This document shows, piece by piece, positions 1 through 8,930 of a DNA stretch of 64,000 nt (its first letter is position 1; each line of letters begins with the position of its first letter). The notes under the pieces are model-generated. The model was not told the origin of the DNA and did not search any database. It saw nothing but the letters and a program-made list of their open reading frames with translations. Origin of the DNA: G965200765 sp965200765 (lineage in GTDB: Bacteria > Pseudomonadota > Gammaproteobacteria > Arenicellales > JAJDZL01); contig OZ241380.1 of the NCBI GenBank assembly GCA_965200765.1, forward strand, positions 496,001 to 560,000, in the 5' to 3' direction. Made by a program: the position numbers and the translations under genes.

Positions 1-41
1 GGAATCACAGACTATTACCAAGAAAAATTTTGAGGTAGAAA

Positions 42-1322
42 ATGACAATGAGTAATCTGGACAACGCAATCGAACGCCTGAAGAAGTCTCAGCAATATAA
101 AAACCTCCGGGACTATAAGCCACCGTTCAATCCCTTTGAGGTAATGGGGGTACAAAAAAAGGAGTCGCCCCATTCGAAGGTGTTGGCTTGGTTGTTGGAG
201 GATGAAATAAACAAGAAGTTCAGACAGATATTTGTTACTTGGATTGCCAATCAAGATAACAGGTTTAATGAAAACACCAATAATGAATTAAAATCCTATT
301 GTGCAGAAGACGACAACGATATAGAAGTCAGTTGCGAATATGGGAATTCCGATAGTCGCATTGATGTGTTGGCTTGTATAGAGTCACTTAATCTAGTTAT
401 AGGCATTGAAGTAAAAGTTTGGGCTGACGAGCAACCAGATCAAGTGAGTCGGTATCAAAAATTTCTAAAAAAGAAGTATCCTAATAAATATAGGATGGTA
501 ATATTTTTAACACCTCAGGGCAATGATCCAACAACGGCTAGTGAATGCAGTTGTGTGCGTGTACTGGTAATGTCATGGCGCGATATTTTCAAAATCATCA
601 ATGAAGTCAACTACGAATCAGAGAAAATTGAAGAAAATTACACTTTTCGAAAGCAATTCTCACAACACATCAAGAGAAATATTTTAATGAATACCAAAGA
701 AAAACGAATCGTTCGTAAGTTGCTGAGTGAAGGAAATAATGCGGCAATGATACAGGAAATTATTGACAGCTCACCGAGTGAGTTAAAAGACGAGGCAACA
801 ATACAGAAAATAATTGACAACATGCCTCCGTTAACGGATTATTTAAACGATTGGAAAAATATTGTGGCTGAAGTGTGTGGTGAGACAGACTTTGAAGTTG
901 ATATTCTTGGTAGGGGGAATGCTCATAATGGAGAACTAAAAATTCAAGTTAAACGGTGGGATGTTTCTAATTTGCCATTCACATTAATGTTTTACAAATA
1001 TACTAATGCAGCAATCAGAATACTCATTTGGAGAGAGTACCGAGACCCTGATAAGCACAGAGTCATTTACGATAAACTGGAAAAATTGAAAAATGATAGT
1101 GATGGTATTATAAAGTATAACAAAATACCTTATTGGCCTACATGGCAAACAGTGTTGTCTAACGATTGTGTAGAAGAATGGGAAAATCCAGAAACAGTAT
1201 TCGATCTTTACAGCAAGAAATGGAAGAAAAAAGCCAAGAAAATCTTGAAAAAACAATTACTGGAAGTAAAGAGTGCTGATGGAAAGAATCTACTTCAACT
1301 AATCGAAGACAACTTGAAATAA
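42..1322 (+). CDS. PD-(D/E)XK nuclease family protein
   Basis: A 426-residue protein resembling the PDDEXK_4-type nucleases common in bacterial accessory regions. The active-site pattern is visible near residues 108-139: Asp108 in DSRIDVL, then a hydrophobic strand, Glu123-Val-Lys125 in IGIEVKVWA, then a Gln-rich helix (EQPDQVSRY). This is the D...ExK...Q layout of the fold. The C-terminal half has no recognised domain and ends in a very lysine-rich tail. The start at 42 follows GAGG at 32-35 with 6-nt spacing; a second ATG at 48 is also possible. The gene stands alone, converging with the RT gene downstream. DNA cleavage is inferred from the family; specificity and partner are unknown. It may act as a stand-alone restriction-like effector. 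Confidence 0.75.
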   Translation: MTMSNLDNAIERLKKSQQYKNLRDYKPPFNPFEVMGVQKKESPHSKVLAWLLEDEINKKFRQIFVTWIANQDNRFNENTNNELKSYCAEDDNDIEVSCEYGNSDSRIDVLACIESLNLVIGIEVKVWADEQPDQVSRYQKFLKKKYPNKYRMVIFLTPQGNDPTTASECSCVRVLVMSWRDIFKIINEVNYESEKIEENYTFRKQFSQHIKRNILMNTKEKRIVRKLLSEGNNAAMIQEIIDSSPSELKDEATIQKIIDNMPPLTDYLNDWKNIVAEVCGETDFEVDILGRGNAHNGELKIQVKRWDVSNLPFTLMFYKYTNAAIRILIWREYRDPDKHRVIYDKLEKLKNDSDGIIKYNKIPYWPTWQTVLSNDCVEEWENPETVFDLYSKKWKKKAKKILKKQLLEVKSADGKNLLQLIEDNLK

Positions 1323-1742
1323 GCGAGCGATTTCGCAATAAAATCAAGTATTCAACCATGTAATATTGAAGCACACGTGTTGCGAGAAACGGTAGCGGCC
1401 CGATTTACTGACTGATTTCACACTATTTTAAGTGTCTTCGCCAATAGGCAATACTATACACGGAAAACGGATTGAGTTTGACGATGGGTATCGAATTATT
1501 TTGCCTAACCGCTAGGTTGCCATCTAGACGGAAGTGTAAGTATACTTTCTTTTGTATGGAGTTAAGTAGTACGAGAAATTAGTAAAACTGCGCATTTTCA
1601 ACAAGGTTATGTTCTTCACCAGCTAAACTTGTAAAGTACAGTATCTGAATTTCGTTTCATTGACCACCTTGTCAAAATAACCCGGCAGAATATGGTTTAG
1701 TACAGATGTGTGTTGATTTGCCGTACCTCTGATTAAGTTCAC
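1323..1742. other. Intergenic gap with no recognised gene
   Basis: This 420-bp gap lies between the convergent nuclease and RT genes. No open frame with a good start, no clear terminator hairpin and no repeat was recognised in it. Confidence 0.5.
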
Positions 1743-2996
1743 TTACGATAGAGGCGTGTTTTTCAGATTTGCCAACTTCTTCTGAGCCGTCCGGCTCATC
1801 CTTTTCAATTGCTTTTTGATTCTATGATTAGACTCAAAAGCCTCTGTGCAACGACTTCCATAACTGTAGAAATTTCTTGCATTAACTGGTGTAAAACGTC
1901 GATACAAGCTCTTGGTAAAGACCTTTTTAGATCTACCCGCTTCATACTCTGATTTAGCTTTTGTGTCGGCATGCTTAATTGATCTTTGTAGTTTACATTT
2001 ATGTTTGGATATCGTACTTGGACGAATCGCCACACCATCTGGGTACAGCACAAACCCCAAGTATTGAGCTGGTTTCTTCGTGGGGTCCATTGGGGTAGCA
2101 GAGTCAAATTCAGTTATTTCTGTTTTGCTTGTGTTTAAATTTAGTTTATCTTCCTCAACAAGTATTTTCACTGTTTCCTCAACTTCAGAACAGAAATCCC
2201 ACTTGCATACGATAAGTATATCGTCAGAGTATCGACGGTAGAATCCCCCGAATTGATCGCAATATGACTTCATCGCTATATCGAAGTCAATCATGTAGAG
2301 ATTTGACAATACCGCACTGATGGGCGTACCTTGGGGAATTCCATTTAGTGGGTGAGAGTGGATTTTTATGTCGCTCTCCTTCAGGTCACGAATCGTCACA
2401 ATCGGCCTCATACCCTTCGACTTCAATGATTCGCCAAAATTTGGGTGATTTTGGATATCCTTCAATTCGACAAAGTGGTACCGTGTGACATTCTTAAACA
2501 CAGCATACCAGTCATTTGACAAGCTATCAGTGTTCAACACCCGCTTGAGTCTGTGTTTTAACAGTTTATGGTCTAAATTGTCGAAAAACCCTTTGATATC
2601 AAATGCTAGGATGCAGACGGGTGAATTACCATTTGCGTATGTAAAGACTTCATTGGCAAAGTCTGCGTTACTTTTCCCCAGTTTTCGATAGGCGATGACA
2701 TTGTCATCAAGACCAGTATCACGGTAAAAATCGTCAAGAATTTTCGTAAGTTTGTACGAGTAGTATGAGTAGATGCATGCGTCGCGATGAGAAGCGTATT
2801 TGATTGGTCGTTCTTTAAGTTTAGTCTTTCTGATTTCAGATTTGTACCGCTTTGCATTCTTGTCGTAGTGAATCAGCGGAGAAAAAGCATGTTTCGCAAC
2901 AAATTTTGGGTCGTTTACAACCTTACATTTGAAGGTGTCTGAAACAGGTAGGTCGAAATGCTTGTATGGTCGAGGACGAAACCAATCGAAATCCAT
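1743..2996 (-). CDS. Defence-type reverse transcriptase (DRT2/UG2-like)
   Basis: A stand-alone RT of 417 residues when started at 2996. Visible motifs: catalytic Asp of motif A in AFDIKGFFD (about residue 133), the GIPQGTPIS segment (220-227) typical of group-II-intron/retron/UG RTs, and the YSDD catalytic box (256-259) followed by a thumb-like basic C-terminus. No integrase, maturase-HNH or Cas1 domain is present. An ATG at 3068 is in frame, but the start at 2996 is preceded by AAAGGAG at ideal spacing, and the 24 extra residues would be translated from a strong stem-loop, so 2996 is preferred. The N-terminal WFRPRPYKHFD resembles defence-associated UG RTs; assignment to DRT2 rests on size, the lone-RT layout and the upstream structured leader. 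A retron is less likely, but msr/msd pairing was not tested exhaustively. Confidence 0.8.
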   Translation of the reverse strand: MDFDWFRPRPYKHFDLPVSDTFKCKVVNDPKFVAKHAFSPLIHYDKNAKRYKSEIRKTKLKERPIKYASHRDACIYSYYSYKLTKILDDFYRDTGLDDNVIAYRKLGKSNADFANEVFTYANGNSPVCILAFDIKGFFDNLDHKLLKHRLKRVLNTDSLSNDWYAVFKNVTRYHFVELKDIQNHPNFGESLKSKGMRPIVTIRDLKESDIKIHSHPLNGIPQGTPISAVLSNLYMIDFDIAMKSYCDQFGGFYRRYSDDILIVCKWDFCSEVEETVKILVEEDKLNLNTSKTEITEFDSATPMDPTKKPAQYLGFVLYPDGVAIRPSTISKHKCKLQRSIKHADTKAKSEYEAGRSKKVFTKSLYRRFTPVNARNFYSYGSRCTEAFESNHRIKKQLKRMSRTAQKKLANLKNTPLS

Positions 2997-2999
2997 ATT

Positions 3000-3289
3000 T
3001 GAACTCCTTTGTATATCACAGTTCGGAGGGTTAGCACTGCCCCTGAGCCTCAATAATTTACTGAACACCCTCCGAACGCACGAATCATATCTACCCAGTT
3101 TATACTAGGTACGGAGCTTACAATATGACAAATATAATGAACATCAATGTATTCATCCAAGCGATTGTTCGCTTGCGACTCAATGTCAGAATTGGTCGCT
3201 TGCTCTTGCAAGTTTGCGAGATGCAAATAACCATTGACATTTGTTGTCAGACATTAAATGTTGGTACCAGCAGACCATTTTCTGTGGCA
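3000..3289 (-). ncRNA. Putative structured ncRNA leader of the RT
   Basis: About 290 nt between the promoter at 3296-3323 and the RT Shine-Dalgarno site contain several strong dyads. A perfect 10-bp arm pair GTTCGGAGGG/CCCTCCGAAC at 3021-3030 and 3068-3077 encloses 37 nt just before the ribosome site. A perfect 7-bp hairpin with a 4-nt loop is at 3158-3175. A 7-bp pair AATGTCA/TGACATT brackets the middle. DRT2 systems carry an ncRNA of similar length immediately upstream of the RT, used as template for rolling-circle cDNA synthesis; the placement and size here match. The exact ends are inferred. It could instead be a regulatory leader. Confidence 0.6.
3118..3240 (-). other. 40-codon open frame inside the RT leader
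   Basis: Reading in the ncRNA sense, ATG at 3240 opens a 40-residue frame ending with TAA at 3118-3120. The same frame is open upstream to a TGA at 3247-3249. It has no obvious Shine-Dalgarno site. It is listed because DRT2 leader RNAs template a repeat unit of about this length that becomes a stop-free concatemeric gene after rolling-circle reverse transcription. Template borders cannot be fixed from sequence alone. Confidence 0.35.
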
Positions 3290-3295
3290 ATTGGT

Positions 3296-3323
3296 ATTGT
3301 AAGGTCAATTCACAAAATGTCAA
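3296..3323 (-). promoter_or_regulatory. Sigma70-type promoter for the ncRNA-RT unit
   Basis: On the minus strand a perfect TTGACA (3318-3323) is followed after 16 bp by TACAAT (3296-3301). Transcription would begin near 3289 and run through the structured leader into the RT gene. Confidence 0.65.
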
Positions 3324-3329
3324 GAGGTG

Positions 3330-5021
3330 TGCAGTAGTTGTTCGTCGCGTGGCCTAGACTTGAGTGAAAATCCGCAGCGATTCAGCGAGTGATGAAGATG
3401 CATCGGTCACAGGTGTCAATGACGACTTCAGATTCACAAGGATCAATCTTACGCGCGTTCGCGTAAGCAAGGGTGGAAGAATTCCAAGTGAAAAGGAATT
3501 GCTCCGTTATCTGCTCAGCATGTGCTTGCCAGCGGTGGGTGGTGCCGTTGATTTGAGTCAACAGCGTGATGTAGTTGCCGGAAAAATAATGGACGGCTAC
3601 AGAATACCAGGTCAGTTTGCTCGTCCCATTGGGCAAAATTGTGGTTGGATATGAGTACCCATGGAACTTGGTGTGAGTAATTTGGAATCAAGCATTACAC
3701 AGGGTCCTGTTGGCAAGCGTTCGGTGACGGAGCAAAATACCTGATAAATACCATGTCCACGCGGTATAAGTTCCCGGCATTTGTTCTTGCAGGTCGGATC
3801 TATCTGCACGGCGGTCTGTGCTCAGTGGATTGAATTTTCCTCATGTTGATTGTGAGAAGCACAATGCTTGGCTAGCCGGTTGCTGTGCTGGGAGTGGATT
3901 GTGATGAGTGCCACGAAGTAACGGCATCGCAAGGCGTGAGATGTCGATTTTGATGGCTTCTACGATCTAGCTCAGTAATGTTGACAGTATTGCTGGCCCA
4001 TACCTGGTAAGGAGCGCAGGACCGTGGTGTTGCGCCTCTTCCGGGTGTTCGTAGGATTCCAGCAGGGATTGTATTTATTTGTGAGTGTTGTAACTATTTT
4101 CGGTACTCTCCCAGTCGCAGCAACATTTCTATCACCGGACCGCGTAGCACCTCAACTCCAACTTCCACCTGTCTCGGCTCAGCACCGGTGAGTTGCAGAA
4201 ACCACTCCGCCATCACCAGAACCCGTACACAGCCATACTGGAACGAGCAGTTGCCTAGCGCGTCGCCGTTGACAGTCATTGCTACAAGCCTGATGCAAAT
4301 GATTCGCAAATTCAATCCCACAGTCCATTGATATTCTTTGCTCATCATTCTTTCCTTCATGTGCAATTCAATGAAATGAATTAACAGAGTTGCAGACATG
4401 TCCTAGGCGTTTCCTGTACTGGGGCCTTGGAGCTTATTGTTTGTTCTTAGTGGATCGATTTTTCCAACTGCCACTAATACCTGCGTTTCGAAAAAGATTC
4501 TTCTCGAATAGACATGCTTGCAGGTGTTTCCCTAATCCTTCGGTTTTGAATTAACTGTTTGTGCAAACGCTTTACCTTGTTGCAGGCAGGCGAAAATTTG
4601 CCAATCCGAACACTCCAATCCGCCGAATTCGCTCCTGAACCTCAGAAAAAGCCAACCTACACAGTACCGACACTGATGGTTAGACATCTTGTTTTCACTG
4701 TAAAAATACGACATTGCCGCTTTCAAACGGGAATATTGGGGTCTTGAGAATTGCCAGAAGCTTACCAGATGTATGTTATACTGAGCGTTGTTATGGGCAA
4801 AGTCAGGAGACTGTTGCGGGAAGTTGCAGGGCTGTGAGTGACAGTGCATGTTCAATTCGTTAGAGAAAATGATTTACAATATATACAGAAATTCGTTGTA
4901 AAATGAAATTCCATTCTTAATTTTCAGTAAAATACTGCGAATTAAACGATTAGATGCTCATAAAACACATTTGTTGTTCAATATGAGTGAATATTGACAG
5001 ATTCCAATACATGGCAGAAAT
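3330..5021. other. 1.7-kb gap of decayed sequence
   Basis: No intact gene is supported. Open frames of 60-107 codons exist on both strands (for example 3364-3654, 4094-4399, 4532-4855) but overlap each other and lack convincing starts. A segment near 4660-4740 resembles short stretches at 13900-13940 and 23400-23460 that contain ACTTTCCCAC/TTAAACG-like words, suggesting a further decayed mobile element family. The last 150 bp before 5022 are strongly AT-rich and may hold the promoter of the DUF3644 gene. Confidence 0.4.
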
Positions 5022-6107
5022 ATGATGAAACCAATAGTTGAGCAATTATTAAACAAGGCCTGCGAATCACTGATTCTTTCCATAGAATTATTTAATCGTC
5101 CTAGCGACACGGGGCGAGTTAGTGGCACCTTGATATTATTGGACCATGGGTTGGAGATGCTGATGAAGGCATCAATTATGGAAAGAGATGGAGAAATCCG
5201 TAAGGCTGACGATAATAAAACTATAAGTTTCAAAAAAGCTGTAGAATTATCATTGAGTAAAGATGATATTCGATATCTTGTTAAAGAGCAAGCAATGGCC
5301 TTAAATGCAATCAATAGGCTTCGTGATGCTGTCCAACACTATACTCTTGAAGTTTCAGAAAATCATTTATATATGCTGATTCAGTCAGGAGTTGCTACAT
5401 TTGATGATATATTGAGTACAGTTTTTGATAAGCGACTATTTGATTTAATTCCACAGCGTGTATTACCTATATCGACACAACCGCCACTGGATATAATCAC
5501 GCTTTACGATAATGAGATTTTTGAAATTATCAAAAACGTTAAAGAAAATGAAAAAAAACTTGATGAAATATTGCCTAGATATCGGTCATTGGCGATAGTT
5601 GACTCTGTGTTTCAAGGCGACGATGATCCGCCAAGCGACGAGAATTTAAAAAAGAATTTAGAAAAACTCCGGGAAGGTCAAAGTTGGATGGATATTTTCA
5701 AAGGTGTTGTCACATTTGGTAGTAAAGCGGAAGCTAACAACATGTATTTGTCGTTGAGGTTATCAAAAAAAGAAGGGGTTCCTATGCAATGGGCACCAAA
5801 CGATTCAAAAAATGGGAATGTAGTTGTAATAAGAGAAGTAAATGAGAAAGATAAATATTGTTTTGGTCCGAAAAGACTTGCAGAGAAAATTGAAATATCT
5901 GTTCCAAAACTCAACGCTGTGGTATATGATCTTAAACTACAAGAAGACATAGAATGTTATAAGGTGATTAAAATGGATAACTCACCATTTAAACGTTACT
6001 CGCAATTAGCAAAAACAAAAATTGAAGACGCAATAAAAAAAGAACCTATAGAGAGTATTTGGGAGAGATATAAACAAGATAAAAAGAAAATACCAAAAAA
6101 TAATTGA
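5022..6107 (+). CDS. DUF3644-like protein with HEPN-type motif
   Basis: A 361-residue protein whose N-terminal ~130 residues match the DUF3644 pattern: a helical bundle with LLDHGLEMLMKA near residue 45 and NRLRDAVQHYTLE near residues 97-110. The latter contains R-x4-H, the signature of HEPN-fold ribonucleases. The remaining 230 residues, lysine-rich at the end, have no recognised domain; a C-terminal nucleic-acid-binding part is possible. The start is an ATG-ATG pair at 5022/5025 without a strong Shine-Dalgarno site. Codon usage is AT-rich like the nuclease at 42. HEPN proteins often act as RNA-cutting toxins in defence; that role is an inference here. Confidence 0.6.
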   Translation: MMKPIVEQLLNKACESLILSIELFNRPSDTGRVSGTLILLDHGLEMLMKASIMERDGEIRKADDNKTISFKKAVELSLSKDDIRYLVKEQAMALNAINRLRDAVQHYTLEVSENHLYMLIQSGVATFDDILSTVFDKRLFDLIPQRVLPISTQPPLDIITLYDNEIFEIIKNVKENEKKLDEILPRYRSLAIVDSVFQGDDDPPSDENLKKNLEKLREGQSWMDIFKGVVTFGSKAEANNMYLSLRLSKKEGVPMQWAPNDSKNGNVVVIREVNEKDKYCFGPKRLAEKIEISVPKLNAVVYDLKLQEDIECYKVIKMDNSPFKRYSQLAKTKIEDAIKKEPIESIWERYKQDKKKIPKNN

Positions 6108-6226
6108 AAACAATTTATGGAGCATATAGGGTGACTATATAGGCCACCTCATTTCATAAACTGAATACTGATCGTCATTTGTTGAGTTTCTATCACTCAA
6201 TGGTTTCAATTCTATCTGGTTAAGCC

Positions 6227-6991
6227 TTACTGAGGTTCATCACTCCATAATTGGCGAATCCAAGGAGTCGGGCGGCAACCCCTCATCGGTTTATCGCTTG
6301 TGTAGCCTGCAATCGCTTGGTCCATCTTGGGCAACCCATGAAACGCGATAATCTTTGAATCTCTGGGTATTCTTGGGGTGAGTACCATATTCAGTGGAAT
6401 GGTTGGGTAGCAGTGACGGCGGAAACTCCTTATCCAGGAGGTTGGAAACCACCTTAGTTGGTCAATGAGCATCTGGGTGACATAGAGTTGCTCGTTGAAA
6501 TACTTTTCAGCAAGGTGTACCGGGTTGCTTTCAAAGTCTTCAAGGAGAAATTCCATGGAATTTGCCTCGAAGCGGAACACTGAGGTATTGCCTTCCTCCA
6601 TTCGGTTCAAGACTCTTGACTTCCAGTGTTTGTACGGGGTCCACCAAGTGTGGCTGATGCAGAAGGAACCTGGTTCGTAATCAAATAAGCAGTCAATTGA
6701 ATCCACGATAAGGACGTCCAGGTCAAGAAACAGACATGTTCCCTCAAGATCTGCGATTTTTTTTCGAAACACGCCAAGCTTGGGCCAACGCAAGTCCTTC
6801 ACATCAGGAGGGACAGCTACCTCGACCATAGGGTAGCACTCGACTTCTTTTGTGATTCCAGAGTGATCATCTGTGAAACATACAAATCGGAACTCTTTGT
6901 TCAGATTGCGTTTCACGGCCCAGTACAACCGATTGACGTAGTGGGGACCGTAGAGCGTGCCCCACTTCATTGAAAGAATGTTAACTGGCAT
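6227..6991 (-). CDS. Glycosyltransferase-like protein with DLD motif (paralogue 1)
   Basis: A 254-residue soluble protein resembling small nucleotide-diphospho-sugar transferases. It opens with MPVNILSMKWGTLYG, has a VCFTDD segment near residue 37, and the strand-loop FLDLDVLIVDS at 88-98 whose D90-L-D92 is a DxD-type metal/nucleotide-sugar site. The frame is open upstream to a TTG at 7081, but similarity with the neighbour begins at the ATG used here. It is about 50% identical by eye to the product at 7103-7906, so the pair is a tandem duplication. The downstream GT2 and FkbM genes on the same strand suggest a role in building or decorating a surface glycan or glycosylated metabolite. The donor sugar cannot be told. 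Confidence 0.7.
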   Translation of the reverse strand: MPVNILSMKWGTLYGPHYVNRLYWAVKRNLNKEFRFVCFTDDHSGITKEVECYPMVEVAVPPDVKDLRWPKLGVFRKKIADLEGTCLFLDLDVLIVDSIDCLFDYEPGSFCISHTWWTPYKHWKSRVLNRMEEGNTSVFRFEANSMEFLLEDFESNPVHLAEKYFNEQLYVTQMLIDQLRWFPTSWIRSFRRHCYPTIPLNMVLTPRIPRDSKIIAFHGLPKMDQAIAGYTSDKPMRGCRPTPWIRQLWSDEPQ

Positions 6992-7102
6992 TGTGAATAT
7001 GTTGTTCAGTTCTTGACTTGTTTGTTGGGTTTCCCACGACGTGGCTTTCAACAATACTGCCCAATCTGGAAAGCAATACAAAATGTCATCGAGAGTACTT
7101 TC

Positions 7103-7906
7103 TTATACACTTGTGTAACTTCTCTGGTTAGCATCACTTGTGATGTGAGCTTCATCGCGCCAGTTATCAGAAACCCAGGTAGCGGTTCGGCAACGGTCGA
7201 AAAACTTCTCGCTACATTTTCCAATAACTGCTTCATGCATTTTGGGCAATCCGTGAAAACAGACGATTTTAGTTGATTGCGGCAGAGTAGGCCGTAAAAT
7301 CAAGTTTAATGGCTTGGGAGGGCGGCAGTGACGTCGAAAACTCCTTATCCACGGAGTTGGCCACCACTTGATTTTGTCTGATACCATATTAGTAACAAAC
7401 GTTTGTTCATTTGGACAGGTTTGCAAGATTTGGCGGAAGTTTGATTCAAATTCATCCACGATGTATTCCAAAGTGTTTGCTTCAAATCGGAAAACAGAAG
7501 TATTTCCACATACTGGTAAATTCTTCCATTTGAATTTCCAACGCTTGATTGTGGCTAGCCAGTCAGCACTAATGCAAAATGAGCCTGGTTCGTACTCAAA
7601 CAAGTCATCCATAGAATCCACAATGATGACATCAAGATCAAGAAACAAGCATGGGCCTCTGAGTTTGGCGATATTGTCTCGAAATACCCCCAGCTTTGGC
7701 CATTGCATGGTATCCCAGTCTTCCGGAAGTGGCAAATCAATCATTGGAAAACATTCCACTTCGGGGACAATGCCGGAAGGGTCGTCAGTAAAGCACACAA
7801 ATCTGAAATCTTGGTTCAGATTTCGTTTTGAAGCCCAGTATAATCTATTCACGTAGTGGGGGCCGTACAGAACTCCCCATTTCATTGTTACAATAGTGGC
7901 GGACAT
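7103..7906 (-). CDS. Glycosyltransferase-like protein with DLD motif (paralogue 2)
   Basis: A 267-residue paralogue of the downstream product. Shared blocks are YGPHYVNRLYWA near the start, RFVCFTDD, FLDLDVIIVDS (DxD-type site), YEPGSFCIS, NTSVFRFEAN, WIRSFRRHC and FHGLPKM. The C-terminus carries an extra hydrophilic tail of about 20 residues. The ATG at 7906 is preferred over an in-frame TTG at 7924 because alignment with the paralogue starts there; no strong Shine-Dalgarno site is seen for either. About 110 bp separate the two copies. The function is inferred as sugar transfer in the same pathway, perhaps with a different donor or acceptor after duplication. Confidence 0.7.
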   Translation of the reverse strand: MSATIVTMKWGVLYGPHYVNRLYWASKRNLNQDFRFVCFTDDPSGIVPEVECFPMIDLPLPEDWDTMQWPKLGVFRDNIAKLRGPCLFLDLDVIIVDSMDDLFEYEPGSFCISADWLATIKRWKFKWKNLPVCGNTSVFRFEANTLEYIVDEFESNFRQILQTCPNEQTFVTNMVSDKIKWWPTPWIRSFRRHCRPPKPLNLILRPTLPQSTKIVCFHGLPKMHEAVIGKCSEKFFDRCRTATWVSDNWRDEAHITSDANQRSYTSV

Positions 7907-7951
7907 ATTCTTAAAACAGATCAATTGGAACAGAAAGTCAGGAAGATCCGG

Positions 7952-8866
7952 TTAAGTAACTTGTTTTTGAATATTTTTTGAATTCATCCGATCTTTTCTT
8001 GCTCGGGAAATGTTTTCGATTACTTCAATTACTTTGTCAAACTCTGGATCGTATTGGCGAATTACGTCTGGACGAAGGAAGGTTTCTATATTCAGTGAGC
8101 TCAATTCTCCCTTAGCATATCGCAAGTTCTTGCGATCAAGTTTCTCAGCGTAGCGTTTTGATACACTTCGTTTAATTCTGCGACTCAGGCGCAAGTCAGC
8201 CACACTATGCCGAGTTCCTAATCGATCCTGCTTATCGGAAACGTCTTCGTCCAACGGACTTCTCGGCATAAAGCACATGTGCATTGCTCTGAATTTTGAA
8301 GTTTTCCAGCTATGCAGGTCATCAAATGAATAAATGTTGGTCAAAGAGTATCCAGGTCGAAAAGCGATGTGGCTATGCCCATGTAGTCGTTCTCTACGAC
8401 CCGGACTCCAAGACTCAATCGCGTTGAAGTTGTAAAGATTTTGCAGTTCATGTGCTTCGGGGGAAGTAAAGCCAAAGGCAAGGGAATCTTTAAAGTCAAT
8501 TCCAAGTACGTGAATTGTGGATGCTCCGATTAGCCAATAGTTGTCAAACTCTCTCGAAACGAGTCTTGTCCGTAATTCCTGAAGTCCAACGGGGTCGAAC
8601 ACTTCATCACCGTCAATTCTGAAAATCCAGGTAGCACTCCCCGCGAATTGCTCAACATACTTGTGAGTATTGTTACCGTCCTTTACTGAAAACAGTTCAA
8701 TATGGCGATACTGAGCCGCGACCTCCTTCACTATGCTTAAGGTTCGGTCCGCGGACAAGTTGTCCATGACTAAAATCCGGTCACAAAATTCAACAGCATT
8801 CAGTAACGCCCACGCAATGAAGTGCTGTTCGTTTTTTACTAGACAAATACCTACGATTGATGTCAT
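7952..8866 (-). CDS. Family 2 glycosyltransferase (paralogue 1)
   Basis: A 304-residue GT2-type protein. It begins with the GT-A strand SIVGICLVKNEQHFI (residues 3-17), followed by ILVMDNLSADRT with the nucleotide-binding acidic residues near 35-40, and WIFRIDGDEVFDP at 80-92 carrying the D85-G-D87 metal site. No transmembrane segment is apparent, so it is probably a cytosolic enzyme acting at the inner membrane face. The C-terminal 80 residues are basic and rich in Arg/Lys. It is a tandem paralogue of the product at 8931-9830. GT2 folds catalyse inverting sugar transfer; the substrate is unknown. It lies in the same-strand run of GT and FkbM genes. Confidence 0.8.
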   Translation of the reverse strand: MTSIVGICLVKNEQHFIAWALLNAVEFCDRILVMDNLSADRTLSIVKEVAAQYRHIELFSVKDGNNTHKYVEQFAGSATWIFRIDGDEVFDPVGLQELRTRLVSREFDNYWLIGASTIHVLGIDFKDSLAFGFTSPEAHELQNLYNFNAIESWSPGRRERLHGHSHIAFRPGYSLTNIYSFDDLHSWKTSKFRAMHMCFMPRSPLDEDVSDKQDRLGTRHSVADLRLSRRIKRSVSKRYAEKLDRKNLRYAKGELSSLNIETFLRPDVIRQYDPEFDKVIEVIENISRARKDRMNSKNIQKQVT

Positions 8867-8930
8867 TGGTGAATCAATGTGTCAGAACGAAACAAGTGGT
8901 GGAACTGTAAACAATTTTGTCTGTGTTTTG

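Noticed and set aside
1743..3323. Retron interpretation of the RT locus
   Set aside because: No clear msr/msd with the paired a1/a2 ends and branching G was found, and no effector gene is adjacent; the DRT2-like layout fits better.
4094..4399. 101-codon frame on the minus strand
   Set aside because: No domain, no ribosome site, overlapping frames on the other strand, and a setting of decayed sequence.
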